A stretch of DNA of 64,000 nucleotides from Brachypodius melanocephalos (Eukaryota; Chordata; Aves; Passeriformes; Pycnonotidae). The position numbers were made by a program, and so were the translations under genes. The DNA is taken from assembly GCA_013398615.1 (NCBI GenBank), contig VZSR01001459.1, positions 4,687,439 through 4,751,438 on the forward strand. Direction: 5' to 3'. The notes under the pieces were generated by a model that did not search any database, was not told the origin of the DNA, and saw nothing but the letters and a program-made list of their open reading frames with translations. Positions 49,001 to 59,297 of the stretch are shown here, piece by piece; positions within the stretch are counted from its first letter, which is position 1; every line of letters begins with the position of its first letter.

Positions 49001-52000
49001 TCTTCCTACTATAAGGTTATGGGCTCAGGCTATTCTGTGGTGAACCAGGAGTGAGTTATTCTACCTCAGATTGCTAATCAGGAAAACTTTTCATTTTTGT
49101 AACAGGCAAATGGAAGAAATAGGAGCAAAAGGATCTTTGAAAAGCAGCCTGGGGAACGCCTGTAAATGTAATGCCCAAGCCACCTGCTACTGCCTAACAC
49201 AGGACTAAGGAATCAGAAAACTTTACAGACTTCTTAGAATCACAGCTTTCCTGAACACAGATTGTAGACCAGTAATTACAGTGAAACCCCTAAGGATCCA
49301 ACTACCTAAGGGTAGCCAGCGGGTCCTTGGCACTCAGGAGTTTCAAGGCTCTGCTGCCCCTCAGCTGCTGGATCTGTGCACCCTCCCAGTGCAACTGATT
49401 TTCAAAAAGCATTTTTTACTCATGTACTTGTGTCATTTTATTTGGTGGCGACCACTGTAAATTCTGCAACAGGTAAGATTTTCTGTTGGATGCCAATTAT
49501 TGACTGTGGATATCCGTCACTTTTCTTTCCTCCTTTATTTCTTATAACACTGTGATATTGGTTTTGATTCTTTTCTACTGTAATAAAAACGTCTTTGGAT
49601 TGTGTTTTGATTGAAGATAAGGGACTGAAGGCTGCAGAAGCTTTTTAGCTCCTCTGGCAGTTACATCCTGAGAAATATGAAGCAAGTGGGCTGCAATTTT
49701 CCTCCTTTCTGCCTCCTCTCCACATCTCAGAGCCCTCACTACACCCTCTTGGAAACTCATTGTACCAGTTATCACCTAACTTTTGCCTGAAAGGCAAATC
49801 CAGATACCCAAATCATAGCTGGGGGTCCACAGCTTCAGACTCTGTGAGGTGGCAGTCAGATATTTCTGTCCCTCCTGCCTCAGGTGAGCTGCTTTTCCTC
49901 GTGACGCTCCAGGGTATATTCACCTGTACTATCACTCCTCATTCTTAAATCCAGAATACTAAAGCATCAGCCTATCTAAAGGATTCTTTTTTCTCTGTGC
50001 TTGAAACGATGCCCTGTAAGGAGGAAGCACAAACCACATGCCCATCTAAAGGAAGCCAGAGGGCCTGGACCGTGTGAGCTGTCTGGTGCTCTGCCTTTTG
50101 ATACCTCTTGTCTGTTATCTGTGGTCATTATGGTCACACCATTTATGGTGAACGAGGAATAACTGAGTTGTTGTTCATAGCAAGCAAGATCATTCCAAAG
50201 GAATGCCATGGCTGGTGCAGCCTGACATTTACATGGTGTGACCGAGCTGCTGATGGAGACCTGCTGCAGCTCCCAGAAGCAGCAGCATATTATCACATCA
50301 CATGAGATCTCACGCTGCTCTATCTATAAGCACAAGGGACAACATAGGTTGTCTCCTTCAGTGGCAGATTGAAGATGAAATATCTGCCTTGAGATATGCA
50401 GGGAATCAGAGACCCAACCCTGCCCCCAGGAAATTCACGGGACTCCTATCGCCACCAGCAATAGTTTCTGGAACTGCTCTCACACTCCTACAGCATCCAA
50501 TATTCCATCTCTGCTGCAAACAGCAGCCTCAGCTGCCCAGCTCACTCAGGTATGATGAGTAGGCCTCTGGCCACCCCTCACTCACTGCACAGCCCTGCTC
50601 CTGTGCAGAAACCAGCTCCTGGAACTGCTCCAAGGTCCTCACTGGTCCCTGTGTGCTACTCACCCTGCACCACTGCTAATCCTATCAGTAGCAGTTTCCT
50701 CACTCAGGTGTCCAGTAATTGAAAGTACTGGGAATTTTGACTTGCATGCTGTGTTATAGAAAAATATTATGGCAAGGCATTAAAGTCCTGCTGTGAAATA
50801 CAACACATGCCGGAGGAGAATGTCAGACATTCCTGCTCCTTTCCCTATGAGGTTATTCATGATCAGGGTACAGCAAAGCTTGGAGAAACATGGGCAAAAG
50901 TTGCCCCTCTCAGGTGGCAAAACAGGTACGAACTTTCAGGGAAATCCTCTGTGTCTCTCTCCCTAGACATAAACTCCAGCTATAGAGAAGAGCACACTGC
51001 TCCATTTCTCTCTGTTTAAAATTAAACTCGAGCTATGTAATGGAGCACAGATGTCTTCTCCATTTCTCTCTCCCCAAATTAGTCCACCTGCACAAAATAG
51101 CTCCAAAGAGAGCTTTTCATGTCATAGCTATAACATGTATTTGAGAAAGCATATGCACAGTGTCCTTAAGGAATCTGTACAATGAAAAATTATGTATATT
51201 TTAGCCACTTGCTATCCTTGGTGTGGTTTTGATGTCTTTCTACGCCAGAATCCAAAGCAAAAGGAGTTCATTGGAATATACAGGCCCTTTGCTCTTCTAA
51301 GCCTCCAAAAAACAGAGGTCCAGATGCTCTGCTGCAGATTAGAGTGGGACCAAGGGTGTATCAAATAAATGATTTGCAATCTCCAAATCTAGTCATGTTT
51401 GGATCACCTTCTCTCTTTCACTTTCTTCACAATAATGTGTGTCACAGGGTCTGACTACAGACATTTAGGGAGAAGCTTTTATCTGTGTAAATTCAAGGGC
51501 TCCTGAACAAGCAAATGTACTCAGGTCTGTATAGAAGTCCTTACAGAACCATCTCTTCTCCCTCAGCAACAGCACAATAACCTAGGAAGAAAATCAAATG
51601 TCAAATCTGCTAAACATCCAATATGGACCTGGTTTTCTTAGCAAAGCTTTCAAACAAAGCAATTTTTTCTCCATTCCCACAGCTTCCAACACATGACCAG
51701 GAGGGTAAATTACTCTTCAACACAAGTAATAAAGCCTCTTTCTGCTTCACTCTGAGTTAAATGCAACCAGCTTTGGAAATCACATGCTCATCAGAACCAG
51801 GCAAGGTTTTTCTCCATTCTGGAAAAAAAAAGATGAATTGCCCACATAGCAGCTTTGGACAGTACAAAGCTTGTTTACTCACACCCTCTGGGAAAGGCAG
51901 AGACATGCCAGGAAGGAACCTGGGACTTGAGGGTGGTTTGGTGCTGTTGAAAATCTGTTCAATAGCAGAAAATGGTTTATGTGTGGCCAGCACCAGAGCA

Positions 52001-52804
52001 AGGAATGGGAGAAGAAAAACAATGATGGTATTTGGCTGAGAGATTAAAAGGGGCTGCTCGGCACGCTCTGGTGCTGACAGATCTCATTATTTAATCATGA
52101 GCCTTGAAACTTACTTAGGGATATTCTAGAGCTGTGGTCACTTCAGGAACAGTTCCAGGTTTTTTTTTTTTTTGAAATGAAATATTTCACCCCTAAGATT
52201 GTACAAACTATTGATCCCTGTGTATCCTAAATTGGACTGTGACGATTCTAAGGTTTATTTTAGCAAAACATTTTTTAAGGTGCCAGACCCGTGTTTAGGA
52301 ACAGCAGCTCCTGAAAAAATAAGGCAGACAAACAATAAATGCTCGCTGGCTCTCCTGGATCCTCATGCTGAAGCCGAGGTGAAGGCAAGAACCCAAGAAC
52401 AGCTTGGAAGGTGCAGACAGTCAAACCCACTCCGTGCCGGCGTCGCGGCGGCTGCAGAAAGTGACATCTGGCCTGGGATAATCTGCCTCTCGTACATGGC
52501 TTTATGCGAGGGAAGCACCACTGATCTCGGAGGACTTGTTCCAGATTTAGCTCCGTGTGGGATCAGAAGGAGAGCGGCTGCAGCTGCTGCAGGCTGCCGG
52601 CCCCAGAGCAGCCCCGGGTGGGAGCTGCAGCATCCCCAGGATGCAGGACTGCAAGGGATGCAGCCAGGAGAGGAATTCCTGATCCCCAGGCTGAAATTGG
52701 GCTTGCCCCAACCTCTTGACACACATCTCAACCCTGCAGCAAACCAAACTGGGAATGGCCTGCCAGAAGCGGGGTAGGTTACCCGCCAGGTACTGGGGTT
52801 CCCT
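43017..52804. other. Non-coding stretch, no defensible gene
   Basis: Overlapping open frames include 44924-45322 (-, 132), 46308-46688 (-, 126), 48024-48419 (+, 131), 52199-52777 (+, 192) and 52363-52809 (-, 148). None is recognised. The last two lie over a second CpG cluster (about 52370-52580), where lack of stop codons follows from high GC. A perfect 10-bp inverted repeat with a 2-base centre is at 44348-44369 (AAAATGGAAA and TTTCCATTTT). Moderately CpG-rich sequence also occurs at 46260-46560. A T run is at about 52162-52175. Confidence 0.5.
52370..52580. promoter_or_regulatory. Second CpG cluster, candidate regulatory element
   Basis: About a dozen CpGs occur in 210 bases, with the core CCGTGCCGGCGTCGCGGCGG at 52433-52452. 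It sits under long open frames on both strands (52199-52777 + and 52363-52809 -). Such double-strand openness is typical of GC-rich non-coding DNA. It may be a small unmethylated element or part of an exon I cannot recognise. Confidence 0.3.
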
Positions 52805-52832
52805 TTCAAAATTGTGGTTTCAAAATTGTGGT
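52805..52832. repeat. Perfect 14-bp tandem duplication
   Basis: TTCAAAATTGTGGT occurs twice head to tail (52805-52818 and 52819-52832). This is a slippage-type duplication with no inferred role. Confidence 0.9.
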
Positions 52833-52897
52833 TCCAAGATCCTTCTCTCCGGAGCTCACATTACTGATTCAAAGCCTTTGGGTAACCATTTTGGCTC

Positions 52898-53000
52898 GCC
52901 CTGACCCTCTAATTCCTTAGCCTGAAAAGAGATTTTTCTCATGCAAACCAGCAGCAAGGTGGGTTAGGGTTTTGTTGTTGCTCTTGTGCCCTAAACGAGC
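52898..53000 (+). repeat. Copy A of an unassigned 103-bp dispersed repeat
   Basis: This stretch matches 59195-59297 in the same orientation, from GCCCTGACCCTCTAAT to CCCTAAACGAGC, at close to 88-90% identity by hand alignment. The central 27 bases (52921-52947, CCTGAAAAGAGAT onward to ATGCAAA) are identical. Differences are a 2-base length change after CTAAT, a few substitutions, and a GTT/GTTT length change near the end. Similarity stops abruptly after CGAGC, while upstream it fades more gradually. I do not recognise the family and it is not CR1. It could be an old interspersed repeat or a local duplication of a functional element. Confidence 0.85.
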
Positions 53001-53037
53001 TTTCTCACCCCAATCCTTTTATCAGTACCTGGACGCT

Positions 53038-53190
53038 GGGGGGTTTTGGGGGGTTTGGGTTTTTTTGGGTTTTTTTTGTTTGTTTGGTTGGTTTTTTTGG
53101 TGTGTTTTTTTTTGTTTTGTTTTGGTTTTTTGGTTTTTTGTTTGTTTGTTTGGGTTTTTTTTTTATTTTTTTTATTTTTATTTGCTCTTT
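53038..53190 (+). repeat. G/T-rich low-complexity tract with G-quadruplex motif
   Basis: The tract starts with G7 (53038-53044), TTTT, G6 (53049-53054), TTT, GGG, TTTTTT, GGG. That is four G tracts with loops of 3 to 6 bases, a standard quadruplex pattern. It then degrades through GTTT and TTTGG units into almost pure T up to about 53180. It follows copy A of the dispersed repeat by only 37 bases and is the strand-reversed equivalent of the A/C-rich tract at 18842-18944. Confidence 0.85.
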
Positions 53191-55394
53191 GCTATCACAA
53201 ACCAATTAAGAATTTCAAAACCAGAGGTGGAGGAAAGCCCCTTTGTGCCCTCTGGCTCTGACACAAGGAATGGAGATGCTAACTGGTATTGTGTAGCCAG
53301 GCATGTAAAGGTATTATGAGAGTTAGTTTGGCTAAGTAATATCCTCTGTGACAAATTGCCAAACAAAACAAAACAAAACAAATTAATATTATTAAAATAT
53401 TTAGGCTTCCCTGGTTTTCACTTTGAACTTCTTTCTTGCAAACTTAGGTTAACATGTAAATATGCATATAATTAGGCCATTACAGGCAAAAATTATCCTG
53501 ACATCATGGAAAACAGGGAGGTTTCCTTTTTGATATACTTTAGGTAAGGGGTCTGATTCTCACTCATACTGCATTCTTCATGTTGTGCCAGCAAAATAAT
53601 CTTAGTTTTAGGCCCTTTTTGCTTTACTGAAAAGGTGTAAAAAGGCTTTTCTATAGATGTGGGTTGAGAATGAACTGTTGTTTCGTGAATCAGAATTATA
53701 TTTCATCTGAATTACAAAAGATAGAAAATATTAGCTCAAATACCAGAGAAATACCACGTTAAAATACAAAATTCATGAATTTTAACATGTATTGCTGAAA
53801 TGTTTATTGCTTACCAATAGTCATCAATTTATGCTTTCCCGCCATGACCTAAAAGTTTTGCTTTTATGAGACAAACATGGATTGCCTCAGAACAAAGTGA
53901 ATTGGTATAAAAGAATTAGATGAATGACAGCTAAACCATCCCAAACCCTCCAACCCTCATATTCACATGGAGCAGATTTTGCACTAGATATCCTGCTTAG
54001 GACCTGTGAAAATCGTCCTAAGATTCTATTTTCCTTCTGTTGTTATGCACACATAATTTTCATTACTGGTAAGGGTTGTAACAATAACAAAATACCCTTT
54101 AAAAAACAAAAGAATGTTCTATTTTTGTTCATTCAGTGGCTTAACTGCATTCTTCATTCGGTGATACGGTTGGTTGTGGCCATAGAGATTTTACAGCAGG
54201 ATAAAAGGAGCTTTCGCCCTGCTTTCCCATCAAAGGAAAAGAAGATGAGTTATGAAATACTTTTTGAAAAGCATTTAAATCATCTGACCTTATATTTTCA
54301 AATTAATCCAATTATTTGAGTTGATGGAGTGTTTAGTATGACATTGTAGTTATGGCCCTGGTATTAAATCAATAAGTCATAATAAGACATTCAATATCAA
54401 CCTTTTCACAGTAAATACTGTGATTTTTTTTTCTTCTGAGATGTGGCTGGTCCTGGCCCTGAGGGCTCAAACCCTCCAACAGTGAGTAAAAATTGTGAGG
54501 CAGATCAGCCCTTCAGCTGAGGAAGTCCTGCCCTTTGCTCCTTCAATCTGTTACCTGCCCAGGATGGATTTTTTAAAATCCTTTCCTCCAGCACAAGAGG
54601 ACTGGATCCGGTACTTTTATACATGCATATGTTCATCCACTCTAGTTAAGACCTCATTAATATTTTAAAATTAAAACTTCCTTGTTTTAACAAATTCCTC
54701 AGAATTTATTCTTATTTTCCTTCATTTCATGTGATGTCTCATGACTCCATCATATGAGACAAAAAGAGCCTGGAGCCATCAGAGTCACTGCCTCTCCCTG
54801 ATCTGTTCTCCCTCAGGGCAACAGCAGGATTGGGGAGTAGAACATGCTGGATGCCACACTCCAGTTTTCTCACGCACACATTTTGGATTTCCAGGGTTCC
54901 TGTGTGAAAATCAGGAGGAGAGGAAAGTGACTGTCCCACAGAGACTCACGAGGCTTCTGCTTTATTTATAGAGCATCCAAACCTAGAATATTAAATACTG
55001 CTGAGGAACAAGTCTGGGCACAACAAGACAGATTTTGGGATATGCTCCTCTCTGTCACACCAGGAAAAGATGCTGTCAAAACACAATTGAGCTTTCAGTC
55101 TAAACACTACCAGCACCATCAGATCCAGCCTCAGACAGAAACCATACGACAGCCTACATTTCAGTAGAGGATCTGAACACCCTCTCTATCAGGAACCCAT
55201 TCAGCCAGACTCGGTTTCAGGTTCAAACCAAAACCCCAGCACTAAACTCTCACTGCACCATCACCTTTTCACTAGGCTCTCTCTCACATCAGTGACAGCT
55301 GCTGGACAGTCAGGAGAAAAAGAGCAGAGGAGAACCACACAGCAAGGTCCCTGTCTGAAAGTACAAACATTTGCTCATTGAAGCCTGGATTTAC

Positions 55395-55396
<2 letters not shown>
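53191..55396. other. Non-coding stretch, no gene seen
   Basis: AT-rich for most of its length. The longest open frame, 53924-54319 (+, 131 codons), has no recognised domain. A (CAAAA) pentamer run is noted separately. No RNA gene or transposon ends are seen. Confidence 0.55.
53360..53382. repeat. Short CAAAA pentamer microsatellite
   Basis: Three perfect CAAAA units plus flanking CAAA remnants. Confidence 0.85.

Positions 55397-55427
<31 letters not shown>
55397..55427. repeat. T31 homopolymer
   Basis: Thirty-one uninterrupted T residues in otherwise unique sequence. No retrotransposon body with a target-site duplication is recognisable on either side, so I do not call it a poly(A) tail of an insertion. 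Length may be inaccurate in the assembly. Confidence 0.85.
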
Positions 55428-55430
<3 letters not shown>

Positions 55431-55800
55431 GACAGCTCCCACAGCATGGTACCCATCCAAGGAAGTGTAGGGGTGCTCACACAGCCTCTTGGACCAACAG
55501 CATGGACATGGGAATTGCTGTTCCTGGCCAGAGAGACTGAGCTTGAGGCTTGTGCTTTTCATGGCCATATCTACTGACTCAAGGCTTTTATAGCACCACT
55601 GATTCAAAACTGTGATCCAACACATGAACAGCCAGTCCCTGTCCTTCTAGTCACACTTGCTGAGCTCCCTGCTTAAGACCAGAACAGCTAGATTTGGTCA
55701 TAAACAGCCTTTTTATGGTTTGCAATGCTATGGGGAAACACTGCCAGTGAAGCCACTGTTCCTTTTAAGTGCTAGGACTGTCACCCACTAAAGTATGGGG

Positions 55801-55814
55801 TATAAATATATATC

Positions 55815-55845
<31 letters not shown>

Positions 55846-55854
55846 TTCTATACA
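55801..55854. repeat. TA-rich microsatellite
   Basis: Irregular TATAAATATATATC is followed by a run of about ten TA units and a TATATTTCTATAC tail. It directly abuts the sense CR1 copy that follows. Confidence 0.85.
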
Positions 55855-55857
55855 CTT

Positions 55858-55987
55858 TCCCATCCCTGGAAGTGTCCAAGGCCATTTTGAGCAGCCTGGT
55901 CCAGTGGGAGGTGTCCCTGCCCAGGAGTGTTGGAACTGGATGGTCTTTAAGGTCATTTCCAACCCAAACCATTCTGTGATTCTCTGT
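55858..55987 (+). mobile_element. CR1 retrotransposon 3' end, sense strand, 5'-truncated
   Basis: The order is CATCCCTGGAAGTGTCCAAGG, TTGAGCAGCCTGGTCCAG, GGTGTCCCTGCCCA, GTTGGAACTGGATGGTC, TTTCCAACCCAAACC and finally ATTCTGTGATTCTCTG, the CR1 terminal repeat. This is the only CR1 3' end here in plus orientation. Relative to the usual sequence, two short segments are missing, one after AAGGCC and one after CTGCCCA. The 5' boundary falls at the TA microsatellite. It is non-coding. Confidence 0.93.
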
Positions 55988-58900
55988 GCCCACATGGAGA
56001 TTCTCTACAAATCTCCAGCCTCTCCAGGAAGTTCTGGTATACAGAGGTCATTGAAATAAACTCTATGGCCTTCATAAAGATCAGACTGCTCTAGAAGTTG
56101 CTCCTGCCAGGGATGATTTGGAGGAAAGCAGCACACTGTCACTACACTGCCTTTTGTTGACAACAGCCTGGGGGTAAAAGAACTTTTTTTAAATTTCCTT
56201 CTCCAGCTTCCCATTCTTCTATAGGCCTAACAAATGCCCTCAGACAGCCTGAGCTTATCATTTTTCCCAGATAAGTTATTTCACAGACTGAAGCCTTAGT
56301 TTTCCATCCCCCAGGACGACTCTGTGCGAGCTGCCATAGCCCCCAGCTCCTTCTGCACCTGAAGAGATGTCCTTGAAGGACTTCAAATGTTTATGGAAAC
56401 TGAAGCAGGAAGTGTAGTCAAAAGCCACAGTTTGAGGAAGAGAGACAAGAGGTGATAACGTACAAGCAGGAGAACAGAAAGAAAGAAGATGCTGCATAAT
56501 TCCCTGCTGCTACTGCTGTTTTAAGGCCTGAAAACTTGAGATTTCTGCCATTTCTAAGAAAAGCGACTGTCAGCAAGAAAAGAAAAGTTAATGTCTCTTG
56601 GGAGACACATAGCTATAAAGGTGACCAAACTAAGAAACACCCAGCAGTGCTACCCAGACTTAGGAACAGCTCTGTGCATTACACAAAGCTACCTTACACA
56701 AAGCTCTATTTACCACTCTCAACTCCCCTCCAAAAAACAGGCAGCAGCCCTGCTGGGGGCCTATCCAGAGCTTTCCACACCCCTTGCTGATTGACTTAAC
56801 AAGACTTTGAGAGGCGCAAACCAAATAGAATCCCTTTCTCCAGCACAGCCTTCTCTACCTCTGCTCAACTGCAGCTATTTGGGATTTTTGTGATGGGCTG
56901 TGTCTGCTTTCTTTTTTACTTACTGTTTTGCTTATGTCTCTGAGTTTTAAATTCCTTTTTGTTGTTTTTCCACCCATATTTTTCACTTCGTATTTCATGC
57001 TGCTTCTTCTGTTTGGTAACACCCTCTCACTGTGGGTTTTGTGTTAGTAGTCCCTGCCTGCTCTCTGTCCTGCAAGGTCTCCTGATGTTTCTCTTTCCAA
57101 CAAATTAGTGGGGTCTAAGTTCTTCAAAACAAAACCAAGTCACCTTCCCTGTAGCATCAGGGACTGATGGGTGGTTGGATAACTCTAAAAGGTGGGAAGG
57201 CTAATCTATGCTCATGAAAACTGGGTATTGCTTTGTAAGTAGGAATAATACACTGGCTGGCTCTCTTTGTCTCACAGCCCTTAAAAATAATTCTAGGAGT
57301 ATTAACTAAACTCCCTCAGAAACAAATTGAAAGCAGGATCTTCCCCCTTTCACATGTCCCTGGAGCAGAGGAGAGCCTGGCCAGGGTTTGACTAATGGTG
57401 AGGATCCAGTCTCTGCTCCACTTTTGTGGGTACCTGCGAAGCTGTTGTGAAGTTCTTGGTGGGGATTAGACTTTAGTGCACACCTTGGGCTGGGAAGAGC
57501 TGGTTTTATGCTGGGTGAGCTGCACTCCTCCCTGTGAGTCCCTTGCAAGGCAAAGTGATCTCAAAAGGCTGTTGAAATGACCAGGGAAAAGTGTGCAATC
57601 TTAGTGCAATTTGGTTTTTTTAAATTTTTTCCACCAAGCCTAAAAACAACCTTGATTTTTAGTTTTTTTTCTATTAGTTCCAATTTGGTGAAACACAACT
57701 TTAAAACCACACCATCCTGGGAGCAGAGAATGGATTTCAATGTTCTCAACATTGCTATAAATAGTACGTCAGCAACCAGCATGACTTGTACAACAGCTTT
57801 AGCCAGATTGCAAATCCAAAGGAAAATCAGATCATATTTAGCATGAGAAGGAGTTGTTATATTCATTGTTACGGAAAAGAAGGACCCCAGATAATTTTTT
57901 AAATTATCTATCATTATAAAAAGTTTATTTTATGACATTCGTAATCTCCTGTTTTGAGGTGTTAGCAATAATGACTTCAGCACACGCTGACAAATGGTTA
58001 GCAAGATTTCTAACTAGATGCAGAGACCACCTTATTAAAACCTGAAAGCTTACAACACTGCTTCTTGTTCAACCCCAGAGCCTGAGAAAGCACTTGGGAA
58101 AAGTGCAGTCAGTGTGAGGAAAGCAAAGATAATGTGTGAATTGCCTGCAAGGAGGCCAAGAGTGGGAGCTGATGTTCAGGGGTGTTATAGGCAGTTTTTT
58201 GAGGTCTGTAGATTCTTGCTTTCCCATAATTTACACTTGTGTAGTTCATTTTATGTTTCTGATCCCCAAAAGCAGGATGTAGAGAACTGCTCATTTCCTA
58301 AAAGTTTCTTGAAATTCTATTGCAGACGACAGGAACCGGTGCTGTGCTTGAAACTCCCCTATCCACCCACCAAGTACTAATTAGGTGCCTTTTACAAGCA
58401 CATCCAAGCAGATCACTGTCTTTAATGCCTTGCATGCCCAGGCTTTCACCAGTGGAACCTGCTGAGTGTTTTGATCTGACTTGGAGCATCTCCCCTTGCT
58501 GCTGTGACCTTGCCTGGGCTGCACACCAGATGATGCTTTGCCTCTCAGCCTGGCCTCATCTGCAGCCCTGTGCTTGGGGCACCCTCTGCAAAGGATGATG
58601 TGAACTTGAATTTTCCCTGGCTGGAGAAGAGGCTGAATTTTCCTCTCATGGTTTGTGTGAGAGCTCAGATCAGCAAGCAGCAGCTTTAAGGAGAAGGAGC
58701 TGTTGTTCTCCGAAGTGATGGGGCACCAGCTCCTGACTCCAGGCTGTGGGTGCATGGGGAGTTGGATGGGTATCCCCTGGAGAGTGATGGTGTTTGAGAT
58801 GTTTCCTGTCCTTTGCATTTTTATTAGCTGCCTTACACAGCCAGCTGTGAAAAACACCTTCCAAGCTGCAGGGCTGTGCTGGTGTGAATTTGGGAATTTT

Positions 58901-59194
58901 TGGTGGGTTCGTATTTTTTTCACGTTGTGTCATAGGAGATTTGCACCTACCATGCTGTCAAAGCGTTAATTCAGACTGAAGGAGGTAATTAAATGCTCCC
59001 CTAACAGGAAAGGACAGGTGAGATACCTCTTGGGATACAGAGATGTGTGTGCAGGATGCCTACCTCATCCCCCCCTAAGGATCTAAGTGGTGTGAATGTG
59101 CTTTACACCAGTATCGAGGAGCAAAATTTGGGTTTGTGGTATTTCTCTTTCAATCCTGGAGCTGGCAAGGTGAGTCCTCCTCATCACTTGGGTA
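55988..59194. other. Non-coding stretch, no defensible gene
   Basis: Open frames at 58381-58923 (-, 180 codons) and 57561-57914 (-, 117 codons) are unrecognised. The 57590-57915 stretch is AT-rich, includes a perfect 9-bp inverted repeat with a 3-base centre (57889-57897 AGATAATTT, 57901-57909 AAATTATCT), and has the word content of a conserved non-coding element. A 12-bp word, TTACACAAAGCT, is repeated with a 15-bp period at 56679-56705. Confidence 0.5.
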
Positions 59195-59297
59195 GCCCTG
59201 ACCCTCTAATCTTATCCTGAAAAGAGATTTTTCTCATGCAAATGAGCAGCAAGGCGGGTTGGAGTTTTGTTTGTTTGTTCTTGTGCCCTAAACGAGC
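59195..59297 (+). repeat. Copy B of the unassigned 103-bp dispersed repeat
   Basis: Same orientation as copy A at 52898-53000, about 6.3 kb away and also 103 bases long. It shares the identical 27-base core (59216-59242) and the same abrupt right end at CGAGC. Both copies are followed by unrelated sequence. Copy A is followed by a G/T tract and copy B by ordinary GC-mixed sequence. The right boundary is thus likely a true element end. Confidence 0.85.

Noticed and set aside
53005..53261. Frames rich in Phe/Gly/Leu (+) or Lys/Asn (-)
   Set aside because: They are read-through of the G/T-rich low-complexity tract.
55397..55427. T31 run considered as the poly(A) tail of a processed pseudogene on the minus strand
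   Set aside because: No recognisable gene sequence lies on the expected side, and no flanking duplication is seen.
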